From assembly GCA_003561495.1 (NCBI GenBank), contig PWWM01000035.1:1-18841 (forward strand): DNA of 18,841 nt, in the 5' to 3' direction. Made by a program: the position numbers and the translations under genes. This DNA is from Gammaproteobacteria bacterium (GTDB lineage: Bacteria; Pseudomonadota; Gammaproteobacteria; Xanthomonadales; Wenzhouxiangellaceae). Shown here piece by piece: positions 7,198 to 14,576 of the stretch (position 1 is the first letter of the stretch; each line of letters opens with the position of its first letter). Below the pieces are notes generated by a model that was not told where the DNA came from, did not search any database, and saw only the letters and a list, made by a program, of their open reading frames with translations.

Positions 7198-7983
7198 ATG
7201 AATCTTGATCTGAGCAACAAGGATGCGCTGGTCTGCGGGGCCAGCCGGGGAATCGGCAAAGCCATTGCTGAGGTGCTTGCCGGTCTCGGGGCCACGGTCA
7301 CCGTTGTGGCGCGCAATCGAGACCGCCTCGAAGCGGTAGTTGATGGCCTCAGCACTAATAAGAATCAGCAACATCAATTGGTTGTATCTGACTTCTCGAA
7401 TCCGGAAGAGGTCAGGAAACAGTTTGGGAGCTGGCTGGACAACACGCCGACACAAATCCTGATCAACAACAGTGGAGGCCCCCCGCCGGGCCCGATTGTC
7501 CAAGCCGAGGGCGAAGCCTTTCTCGACGGCATGCGCGCCCATTTGCTGTGCAACCAGTACCTGGCCCGGGCCGCCCTGCCCGGCATGCGTAAGGCCGGCT
7601 ATGGTCGCATCATCAATATCATTTCCACCTCGGTCTATGAGCCCATCCCGGGCCTGGGCGTGTCCAACACGGTGCGCGCGGCCGTGGCGGCCTGGGCCAA
7701 GACCTTGTCGCGCGAGATTGCCCCGGACGGCATCACCGTCAACAACGTGCTGCCCGGATTTACCGCCACCGATCGGCTTGACAGCCTGATTGCCGGTCGG
7801 GCCGAAAAATCCGGCCGGAGCGAAGACGAGGTGGCCGACGGCATGCGCGCCTCGGTTCCCATGGAACGCTTTGCCTCACCTGAAGAAATCGCCCATGCCG
7901 TGGCTTTTCTGGCCAGCCCGGCCGCCTCGTATATCACGGGCGTCAGCCTGGCCGTCGATGGTGGCCGCCTGAACTCGCTGTGA
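7198..7983 (+). CDS. SDR-fold protein with altered catalytic residues (FabG-like, probable catabolic accessory)
   Basis: A 261-residue Rossmann-fold protein of classical SDR length. The dinucleotide loop reads CGASRGIG (13-20) where TGxxxGIG is normal, and NNSGG (90-94) replaces NNAG. A serine is present at IISTS (143-145), but the YxxxK motif is replaced by SNTVR: Ser156 sits where Tyr should be and Arg160 where Lys should be. The C-terminal IxGxxLxVDGG motif is intact (ITGVSLAVDGG). This matches the known FabG-like SDR subgroup that lacks perfect cofactor and catalytic motifs; its reaction is not established. ATG at 7198 has GGGAGGA 6 nt upstream. The stop overlaps the start of the aldehyde dehydrogenase gene, so the two products probably work in one pathway. 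It could be a binding or scaffold protein, or use a different acid/base. Confidence 0.85.
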   Translation: MNLDLSNKDALVCGASRGIGKAIAEVLAGLGATVTVVARNRDRLEAVVDGLSTNKNQQHQLVVSDFSNPEEVRKQFGSWLDNTPTQILINNSGGPPPGPIVQAEGEAFLDGMRAHLLCNQYLARAALPGMRKAGYGRIINIISTSVYEPIPGLGVSNTVRAAVAAWAKTLSREIAPDGITVNNVLPGFTATDRLDSLIAGRAEKSGRSEDEVADGMRASVPMERFASPEEIAHAVAFLASPAASYITGVSLAVDGGRLNSL

Positions 7984-9425
7984 AGCAACTGGGCAATTTC
8001 ATCGACGGCAGGTTCTGGCCGGCGGCAGGCGGGAGCTTTCTGGACAATATTGAACCGGCCACGGGGTCTGTGCTGGCGCGTGTTCCCGACTCCGGCACCG
8101 AAGATGTCGAACAGGCGGTGGCTGCGGCCGGGCGAGCTTTTCCGGAATGGTCGGCGCGGTCGGTTGCCGAGCGCGCCACGCTACTCGAGACCCTGGCTGC
8201 GTTCATCGCGACCAGGGCCGACGACCTGGCCGCCCTGGAGTCGGCCGATACCGGCAAACCGCTGAAACTGGCCCGCGAAGTGGACATGGAACGCGCCCGC
8301 GCCAACCTGAAATTCTTTGCCGGCGCCATGAGCCACTGGGCCAGCGCCGGCCATGACATGGGCCCGGCCGGATTCAACTACACCCGCCGCGAACCGCTGG
8401 GCGTGGTCGCGCTGATCACCCCATGGAATCTCCCGCTGTATTTGCTGACCTGGAAGCTGGCCCCGGCGCTGGTGACCGGCAATACCGTGGTGGCCAAGCC
8501 CTCGGAATTGACGCCGATGACCGCCCATGCGCTGTGTGAACTGGCCATCGAGGCCGGCATCCCCCCGGGCGTGTTCAACCTGGTCCACGGCACCGGGCCC
8601 GGCTGCGGCCAGGCGCTGGTTGACCACCCTTCAATCCGGGCGGTCTCGTTTACCGGCGGAACTGCGACCGGAAAAACCATTGCCCGCTCGGTCGCCGAAC
8701 GATTGATCAAGCTATCACTGGAACTCGGGGGCAAGAATCCGGCCCTGGTATTTGCCGATGCCGACATGGACAAGACCATCCCGGGCCTGGTGCGGGCCGG
8801 GTTCACCAATCAGGGTCAGGTCTGTTTGTGTTCCTCACGAATACTGGTTCACGATTCCACCCACGACGAGATCGCCGCGAAGCTGACCGATGCGGTCAAG
8901 GCCATGAAACTGGGCGATCCCAAAGAACCGGACACCGACCAGGGCGCGCTGATCTCCAGCGCCCACCGGGACAAAGTGACGGGTTACATCGAGCAGGCCC
9001 GTAGTGATGGCGGCCGGATTCTTTGCGGTGGTGAGGTGATTCAGCCACGCGGTCGATGCCGGGATGGATACTTCATACTACCCACCGTGATTGCCGATCT
9101 GCCAGCCGAATCGCGCCTGCACCACGAGGAAATCTTCGGACCCGTAGTCACCTTGCAGCGCTTTGTCGATGAGGATGAGGCCGTGCACCTGGCCAACAGC
9201 GTCGACTACGGCCTGGCTGCCACAGTCTGGACTGAAAACCTTTCGCGCGCACATCGTGTCGCCGCTCGCATTCAGGCCGGCATTGTCTGGGTCAACAACT
9301 GGCTGGTGCGCGACCTGCGCACGCCGTTCGGCGGCATGAAGGATTCGGGACTCGGCCGCGAGGGTGGTCATTGGTCACTCGAGTTTTTCACCGAACCCAA
9401 AAACATCTTTATCGACGGGCGCTGA
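7980..9425 (+). CDS. Aldehyde dehydrogenase, 2-aminomuconate/2-hydroxymuconate semialdehyde type
   Basis: NAD-dependent dehydrogenase of 481 residues. Catalytic residues are Asn150 (PWNLPLYLLTWK), Lys173 (AKPSELTP), Glu248 (LELGGKNP), Cys282 (GQVCLCSS) and Glu384 (EEIFGPV). PWNLPLYLLTWK, the CLC pair and WLVRDLRTPFGGM (441-453) are the marks of the ALDH8/AmnC/hydroxymuconate-semialdehyde dehydrogenase branch. Arg444 corresponds in position to the arginine that holds the substrate carboxylate in characterised 2-aminomuconate-6-semialdehyde dehydrogenase. The start is GTG overlapping the SDR stop as GTGA, which implies translational coupling. With the RidA gene at 11461 this suggests degradation of 3-hydroxyanthranilate (the kynurenine route). 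The hydroxymuconate (meta-cleavage) role is the main alternative; no ring-cleavage dioxygenase is in the window to decide. It ends 10 bp from the convergent beta-helix gene. Confidence 0.92.
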   Translation: MKQLGNFIDGRFWPAAGGSFLDNIEPATGSVLARVPDSGTEDVEQAVAAAGRAFPEWSARSVAERATLLETLAAFIATRADDLAALESADTGKPLKLAREVDMERARANLKFFAGAMSHWASAGHDMGPAGFNYTRREPLGVVALITPWNLPLYLLTWKLAPALVTGNTVVAKPSELTPMTAHALCELAIEAGIPPGVFNLVHGTGPGCGQALVDHPSIRAVSFTGGTATGKTIARSVAERLIKLSLELGGKNPALVFADADMDKTIPGLVRAGFTNQGQVCLCSSRILVHDSTHDEIAAKLTDAVKAMKLGDPKEPDTDQGALISSAHRDKVTGYIEQARSDGGRILCGGEVIQPRGRCRDGYFILPTVIADLPAESRLHHEEIFGPVVTLQRFVDEDEAVHLANSVDYGLAATVWTENLSRAHRVAARIQAGIVWVNNWLVRDLRTPFGGMKDSGLGREGGHWSLEFFTEPKNIFIDGR

Positions 9426-9435
9426 TCCTGTCTTT

Positions 9436-11289
9436 CTAGGGCGAGGATTCGAATCGATCCTGAAACAATTGATCGTTGTCCGGGGCCTCGACAGCGCCCA
9501 GATCAATGCGTTTGCCGACGATCCGTGGAAATCCGGTCCCGCGCTGGTCAAAAAACGGCGGTGGCTTGAATTCGGGGTCACCGGCATCAATCACCGGGCT
9601 TCCCGGCATCGGCAAATGCGTCAGGGTTGACCCGCCGTTGTCGGCCAGCGCACCCAGCCCGGGGTCGGGATCAAACCACACATCCGAGCCGGTGTTGGCA
9701 AACCCCTCATCGCTACCCAGCAGGCTGAAGTTCACACTGATCTCGCCACCGGGTTCAATCGTGTTCGGGCCACTTACGGTGTCGACCACCACCTCGCCGA
9801 AGCAGTCCTTGGCTTCCGGACTGCAGCGGTTGCCGGAGATCACTGAATGATGGACTTCCACCCGGTTCTGCGTGGCTGCACTGACAAACAGACCGCTACT
9901 GTTGAACTCGGATTCATTGTCGGTCACGGTGACATGCCTCATCTCGAACAGCCCGCCATCAAAGCTGAAGGCCGAGATCACGCCCCCATAGGTCGCTGAG
10001 GTGGCGCCCTCGACCAGGTTTCCGCTGATGGTTGAGTTCTCAATGACGAAATGATCGCCCTGAGCCATGCTGACCGACAGGCCACCACCCCAGTAGCCGG
10101 TGTGGTTGTCCAGAATGAGGCTATCTTCGACCAGGACACTGAAGTCAGTTTCATCTCCCAATGCAGAGCCGAGCAAGTACAGGCCGCCAGCAACCTCGGC
10201 CCGGTTGCCGGAAAAGGTCGAACGGCGAATGATCGCACTGCTCGGGGCTGCCGGAGTGCCCAGGCCCTGAATACCCAAGCCGCCACCATTGTGACCCGCG
10301 CCCTGGGTATTGGAGAACGCGCTGTCTTCGATCAGGATTTCGGTCCCGAACGAGGCGAAGGCGTGGACGGCAAATCCGAATCCGCTCGCGGCGGTCAGTT
10401 CGTTATTGTCGAACACCGAATGGGTGATGACGATTTCCTGAGCCGGCTGACTTTCCGCCGTTTGACTGTAAAGTCCGGCGGCGGCGTAGGCCTGGGCGGC
10501 GCGGTTGTCGGTCATGGTCACCTCGTCAAGCTCGATCGAGGAATTCGACACATTCCAGTGCAAGCCGCCGGAGCGCCAGTTGGTTTCATTGTTCTCGAAC
10601 AGGGTGTTGCGAATCTCGGTGCGGGTGACACCCTCGGCAACAATATTCAACCCGCCGCCAAAGCTGCGTGGCGGTGAGGCGGTGCTGGTGGCGGTGTTGC
10701 CGCTGATCACGCTGTTTTCAATAACCAGCTCACCGCCATCGGCCAGAATCACGTGCAACCCCCCGCCTCGCGCGAACTCCGGGTTACTCGAATTGACCTG
10801 GTTGCCGAACACGTGGACATCATCCAGGGTCAACTTGCCAGACAAGGCCAGAATTCCGCCGCCGCTCTGGGCGGAGCCTGCCGTGATTCCCACACCACTG
10901 ATCACCACATCATCCACGTGAGAATTGGCTGCCAGATCGTAGACCAGCACGGTTGCGCCGCTTCCCGGGCCGTGAATGGTGAGTTGCTCACTGCCGGGCC
11001 CGGATATCACGACATCCGAGTCGACCAGCAGCCAATTCTCGTCAAGATAGATATCACCGGAGACACTGAATTCAATTACATCCTGGCCATTACTGCCGGC
11101 GTTGCAGCCAGCCACCACCTGGGCATCACGGGCCGCGGCCAGGGCATCTCGCAGGGTGCAATGCTCCGGGGCGCTGGTGTCACCAAGATGATCTACGGTG
11201 ATGGTGCTGACCGTACCGGCCAGAAGCGGACCGGGTAACAGTGCGGCGGTCACCGCGACAGCCAGTTTCCTGCGGGGATAGTTGTACAT
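9436..11289 (-). CDS. Secreted right-handed parallel beta-helix protein (choice-of-anchor-Q type)
   Basis: A 617-residue exported protein. MYNYPRRKLAVAVTAALLPG followed by PLLAG looks like a Sec signal peptide (cleavage near 24-25). A CSLREA-like segment PEHCTLRDALAAARD follows at 41-55. The body consists of repeating turns rich in VVISG, ENSxISGN, GGGL and NN motifs typical of pectate-lyase-like beta-helices. Near the C-terminus, LGALADNGGSTLTHLPMPGS and PVIDAGDP form the choice-of-anchor Q motif. The protein ends LFQDRFESSP, a short aromatic/acid tail like those on other secreted proteins of this group (inference). No catalytic residues of polysaccharide lyases were identified. The start at 11289 has GGAGAG 5 nt upstream; the open frame to 11355 lacks this and a signal peptide. 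It is convergent with the aldehyde dehydrogenase and divergent from ridA. Confidence 0.9.
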   Translation of the reverse strand: MYNYPRRKLAVAVTAALLPGPLLAGTVSTITVDHLGDTSAPEHCTLRDALAAARDAQVVAGCNAGSNGQDVIEFSVSGDIYLDENWLLVDSDVVISGPGSEQLTIHGPGSGATVLVYDLAANSHVDDVVISGVGITAGSAQSGGGILALSGKLTLDDVHVFGNQVNSSNPEFARGGGLHVILADGGELVIENSVISGNTATSTASPPRSFGGGLNIVAEGVTRTEIRNTLFENNETNWRSGGLHWNVSNSSIELDEVTMTDNRAAQAYAAAGLYSQTAESQPAQEIVITHSVFDNNELTAASGFGFAVHAFASFGTEILIEDSAFSNTQGAGHNGGGLGIQGLGTPAAPSSAIIRRSTFSGNRAEVAGGLYLLGSALGDETDFSVLVEDSLILDNHTGYWGGGLSVSMAQGDHFVIENSTISGNLVEGATSATYGGVISAFSFDGGLFEMRHVTVTDNESEFNSSGLFVSAATQNRVEVHHSVISGNRCSPEAKDCFGEVVVDTVSGPNTIEPGGEISVNFSLLGSDEGFANTGSDVWFDPDPGLGALADNGGSTLTHLPMPGSPVIDAGDPEFKPPPFFDQRGTGFPRIVGKRIDLGAVEAPDNDQLFQDRFESSP

Positions 11290-11320
11290 GCAAACTCTCC
11301 GGGTGCGGTTCGTGCAATGA

Positions 11321-11380
11321 GCACTGAATCTGCACTGAATCCTTCCCGCCTGCATGACGAATACATGATGTTTTCATGAT
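11321..11380. repeat. 11-bp-phased direct repeats in the beta-helix/ridA divergent gap
   Basis: GCACTGAATC occurs at 11321-11330 and 11332-11341 (period 11). Further on, CATGA begins at 11353, 11364 and 11375, again exactly 11 bp apart, the last two as CATGAT. One helical turn is about 10.5 bp, so each set would present its sites on one face of the DNA. The position between two divergent starts suggests operators, perhaps for two different factors. No known regulator motif was recognised. Confidence 0.6.
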
Positions 11381-11401
11381 TTCTGGAAAGACGACGGGAT
11401 T

Positions 11402-11429
11402 TTGGCCCGGCACTGTTTGCATCTACAAT
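11402..11429 (+). promoter_or_regulatory. Weak candidate promoter for ridA
   Basis: TTGGCC (11402-11407, 4/6) and TACAAT (11424-11429, 5/6) are separated by 16 bp. Transcription would begin near 11436, about 25 nt before the ATG. The phased repeats lie just upstream, where an activator would bind. Confidence 0.35.
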
Positions 11430-11460
11430 CGGGGAATACTCACTCCACTGGAACCTCCGG

Positions 11461-11922
11461 ATGACCGATAAGATTGATGCCGGCAACGCCCCACGACCGG
11501 TCGGCGCCTACCCGCATGCGCGCCGGGTTGGCGATCTGCTTTTTCTATCTGGCCTCGGCCCGAGAACCCCGGGCAGCAATGAAATCCCCGGTAATCTTTA
11601 CGACGAGGATGGCGGGCTGATCGATTACGATATCGAGGCCCAGACTCGTCAACTCGTTGCCAACCTGGACCTGGTTCTGGAGGCCGCCGGCGCCACGCGT
11701 GCCCAACTGGTCGATATCATCGTTTTTCTGACCGACATGGACCGGGATTTTGCCCGTTTCAACGAAATCTATGCCGAGTATTTCAGCGAGGCCGCCCCAT
11801 GTCGCACAACCGTGGAGATCAATGCCCTGCCCACGCCCATTGCTGTTGAGTTCAAGTGCATTGCAACGATGGCTACATTGGACAGCGAAACCGGGAACCC
11901 CGACAGCCGGGATTCGTCTTAG
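11461..11922 (+). CDS. RidA/YjgF-family protein, probable 2-aminomuconate deaminase
   Basis: A 153-residue RidA-fold protein, cytosolic and normally trimeric. The family hydrolyses enamines and imines; one branch (AmnD/NbaF) deaminates 2-aminomuconate to 4-oxalocrotonate. The family arginine is Arg115 in APCRTTVEINALP, with Glu130 (VEFKC) nearby. GAYPHARRVGDLLFLSGLGP (15-34), then NLYDEDGG and DIEAQTRQLVANLDLVLEAAG, match the longer deaminase-like RidA proteins rather than the ~128-residue housekeeping RidA. The specific reaction is supported by the nearby semialdehyde dehydrogenase at 7980, whose product would be its substrate. The two genes are now separated by the beta-helix gene on the other strand. 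The last 13 residues are polar and probably disordered. The ATG has no clear Shine-Dalgarno sequence. The next gene starts 31 bp downstream. Confidence 0.85.
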   Translation: MTDKIDAGNAPRPVGAYPHARRVGDLLFLSGLGPRTPGSNEIPGNLYDEDGGLIDYDIEAQTRQLVANLDLVLEAAGATRAQLVDIIVFLTDMDRDFARFNEIYAEYFSEAAPCRTTVEINALPTPIAVEFKCIATMATLDSETGNPDSRDSS

Positions 11923-11953
11923 AAACCAGGTCACGGAACACAGGGAAACGGAC

Positions 11954-12688
11954 ATGAGGCACTTCACTTTGGTGGCCGGGCTCGGGCTGTTTCTGAGTTT
12001 CACCAGCCATGCTGATGATCAGCAGCTGGACAGTTCCCGAATTGCTACCGGGCAATTCGACTACCGGACCACTCTGCAGGTTGGAGATACCGTCGTAGAT
12101 ATCGATTCTGTTCGCCATATTCGTATTGGCAAGGCCGGCTCCCATCAAACCCTGCAGATCGAGACTGTGACCCGAACCGGCATGGGGCCGACCACGGACC
12201 TGCTTGAACTTGATTGGCACACCCTGATGCCAATAGAGCGTGAAGTTCGCCAGGGTGGTGGCGAGATGCGAATTCATTATGACCCCGAGCGAATCACCGG
12301 CTACATTCGGGCGGCGGGTCAAACGGTGACTGTCGACGTGACACTCGAACAGCCAGCCTATGCCGGTGAATCCGGGCTGGAGGCGATTTTGGCTGCCATG
12401 CCACTGACCAGTGGTCAGCAATCCGAATTGCATGTGCTCGAGATCGACGTCAACACCCGTGTTCGCCGATTTCAGCTCAGCGTTGGAGATGTCGAGACCA
12501 TCGAGGTACCTGCAGGCCGATTCGCTGCATGGCCGGTACATGTCAGCGCCATGGATGAGCTCGATGACGAGCAAACCATCTGGATCAGCGATGAAACACC
12601 CCATGTCTTCTTGCGAGCCAAGGCGCCTGTGCCGGACGAAATGGGGGGTGGGTCCCTGACCACCGTGCTGGTCAAAACCACCGACTGA
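11954..12688 (+). CDS. Exported DUF3108-like periplasmic protein
   Basis: A 244-residue protein starting at the ATG at 11954, with AGGGA about 8 nt upstream. MRHFTLVAGLGLFLSFTSHA is a Sec signal peptide (cleavage after residue 20). The mature part is beta-rich without transmembrane segments. The order of features, such as the YDPERITGYIR segment, a V-rich strand region, VETIEVPAGRFAAWPVHVSA (177-196) and IWISDETPHVFLRAKA, resembles DUF3108 domains, which have a curved beta-sheet fold and unknown function. That assignment rests on pattern recognition only. It probably shares a transcript with ridA (31-bp gap), though a link to catabolism is not evident. It ends 26 bp before the convergent autotransporter gene; no terminator hairpin is visible between them. 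Confidence 0.75.
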   Translation: MRHFTLVAGLGLFLSFTSHADDQQLDSSRIATGQFDYRTTLQVGDTVVDIDSVRHIRIGKAGSHQTLQIETVTRTGMGPTTDLLELDWHTLMPIEREVRQGGGEMRIHYDPERITGYIRAAGQTVTVDVTLEQPAYAGESGLEAILAAMPLTSGQQSELHVLEIDVNTRVRRFQLSVGDVETIEVPAGRFAAWPVHVSAMDELDDEQTIWISDETPHVFLRAKAPVPDEMGGGSLTTVLVKTTD

Positions 12689-12714
12689 TCCCTTGACTGC
12701 AACTCCGGCTGTAT

Positions 12715-14544
12715 CTAGAACTCCCAGCGAGCGCCGAAATAGAACGAGTGGCGGGTGGTATCTGAATCCATCAGCAGGGCACTGTAGCTGAAGAACAACT
12801 GGTTGCCGGTCAGGAACACCCAGGAGGCGCCTAGATCCAGCCGACCCGTACTTCGGTCGGGATTGGAAATGCTGACCATGGGGCCGTCGATCCCGGACTC
12901 GACCAGTACTGGTTGCAGGCTGTAACCGTCGATACCACTCTCATACTCGAAGGCAAGATCAGCATAGGGCACCAACACCCCGCGATCCAGAGAGATGGGT
13001 CGATTGACCCTGATCCCGGCCGACCAGAGCTGAGAGTCGAGGCTTTGGCTGGGATATTGGTAATCGAACGGACTGCCGGACTCGGAGAAGCCATCGATTT
13101 CTATGTCCGAGTATCCAAACTGACCGTATGGCGTAATCGACCAGGCATTGTCGAGACGGATTCGATAATTGAGTGACACCGTCGCGGAAATCACGCGCGC
13201 ATCGGTGCTGCCGCGTGCCGTTGAGCGAGTCATGCTGCCTATTCCAGCCAGATCGACCACCCGACCAAAATCGAAATCAGTCGTGGTGTATCCGAGGGTG
13301 GCATCAATGAACAGGTTCTCAATCAGGTCGAACGTGCCATAACCCTGAATACTGTAGGAGTCTCCGTCAACCTTGCCGCTGTTACCCTCAAGATCAGCCG
13401 AGTATCTGGAGAACCCACCGGCCACTCCGACCACGGCGCCATTGTCAAAACGATAATCGACACCGGCCGTGATCCCCCAGGAGTCATAGTCGAATGCGGT
13501 TTCGTCTCCACGCCTGGAGCGATCACCGATCGTGACGGTGCCATTGACGAATGCGCCCCATCGCTCGGCCAGTAGCTGGCTGCCAATATCATCACCACTC
13601 TCGCCATTCACGCGCGCCATCAAGTCCGATGGCAGCCAGGCCAAAGAGAAGTTCTGTCCGCCGGATCGAAAAGCCAGCCCATCAAGGCTCAGGGCGGGCG
13701 CCATGCCGGAGCGGATCACTTCCAGACGCTCAGCCACATTTCCGGATTGAATCCGAGTGCTTTCCGTGGATGCTGCCGGAACCGCTGTGATCTGGTGAGC
13801 ATCGAACGCGTTCGAAGCCTGGCGAAGTTGCGCAGGCGTCTCCGCGAACTGGTCGATTTCAAGACAGGTCTGGAATAGCGTCGAGCCGGGCTCGGCCAGA
13901 TCACAGGCATCATTGAGCGCGCTGCCGGCTCGAATGGTACGGGCATCGGCATCAATAATTGCGCCCATATCAATCACATCACCCGAGGCCACGCTCACAA
14001 CGGCCAACTCGCGCCTCTCGCCCGCCTGGCCAAAGGCTGTCCCTGCAAAGAAGCTGACACGGTCCCCCACCAGCAAAAACCGATGCTCGGTAAAGAAAGG
14101 GGCCGATTCCAGGGCCTGGTAATTGATCACCGCCTGCTCACTGGCTCCCGTGGCAAGCGGCATGTTGATGCCGAATGATTGCGGATTGATGTCAATGTCT
14201 TCGCCAATCACGCCGGAATTTCCGTCAGGCTCGTGGTCATATTCGAACACGGCGCTTCCTTCCCGGCAGGACAGCGTGATGTTGACCGTCAATGTGATTG
14301 AACCGGCATCCTCACTACGAACATCCAGGGCCAGGCTACTTTGAGAAAGGCTCTCGGAGAAGGTGAATATCAGGTCCGGATCCTCCTCGCAGGCATGCCC
14401 GTCCATGGTTCGAGACACCGGCTGGCTTGAATAGACGATTCGACCCGATTCATAAACAGCGCCATGACGAGTCATGGCCTCGGCCTGGAAACTGGCGACA
14501 AGAAACGCCCCAACCACTATCCAGAATACATGCGATTTCGACAT
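12715..14544 (-). CDS. Autotransporter-type outer-membrane beta-barrel protein with short passenger
   Basis: A 609-residue protein. A signal peptide ends at AEA (21-23, MSKSHVFWIVVGAFLVASFQ before it). A passenger of about 200 residues carries Cys52, Cys93, Cys214 and Cys227. A helical, Gln/Ala-rich linker (230-280) ending in RLEVIRSG leads to the barrel domain. From about residue 325 the sequence alternates as in autotransporter translocators (WGAFVNGTVTIGD, WGITAGVDYRFDNGAVVGVA, YSIQGYGTFD, ITPYGQFGYSD) and ends FYFGARWEF with the terminal Phe needed for BAM recognition. Cys is rare in classical autotransporter passengers. The ATG has AAGGAAA 6 nt upstream. It lies 32 bp downstream of the FG-GAP protein gene on the same strand, so co-expression is very likely. 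Confidence 0.93.
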   Translation of the reverse strand: MSKSHVFWIVVGAFLVASFQAEAMTRHGAVYESGRIVYSSQPVSRTMDGHACEEDPDLIFTFSESLSQSSLALDVRSEDAGSITLTVNITLSCREGSAVFEYDHEPDGNSGVIGEDIDINPQSFGINMPLATGASEQAVINYQALESAPFFTEHRFLLVGDRVSFFAGTAFGQAGERRELAVVSVASGDVIDMGAIIDADARTIRAGSALNDACDLAEPGSTLFQTCLEIDQFAETPAQLRQASNAFDAHQITAVPAASTESTRIQSGNVAERLEVIRSGMAPALSLDGLAFRSGGQNFSLAWLPSDLMARVNGESGDDIGSQLLAERWGAFVNGTVTIGDRSRRGDETAFDYDSWGITAGVDYRFDNGAVVGVAGGFSRYSADLEGNSGKVDGDSYSIQGYGTFDLIENLFIDATLGYTTTDFDFGRVVDLAGIGSMTRSTARGSTDARVISATVSLNYRIRLDNAWSITPYGQFGYSDIEIDGFSESGSPFDYQYPSQSLDSQLWSAGIRVNRPISLDRGVLVPYADLAFEYESGIDGYSLQPVLVESGIDGPMVSISNPDRSTGRLDLGASWVFLTGNQLFFSYSALLMDSDTTRHSFYFGARWEF

Positions 14545-14576
14545 GATATTTTCCTTGGCGATATTTGATTTCGCTC

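Noticed and set aside
9436..11289. Polysaccharide lyase or pectinase
   Set aside because: The beta-helix fold is clear, but no lyase catalytic motif was found and the CSLREA-like and choice-of-anchor Q segments belong to non-enzymatic surface proteins.
11873..12604. 243-codon minus-strand open frame
   Set aside because: It overlaps the DUF3108-like gene, which has a signal peptide and ribosome site; the antisense product has neither.
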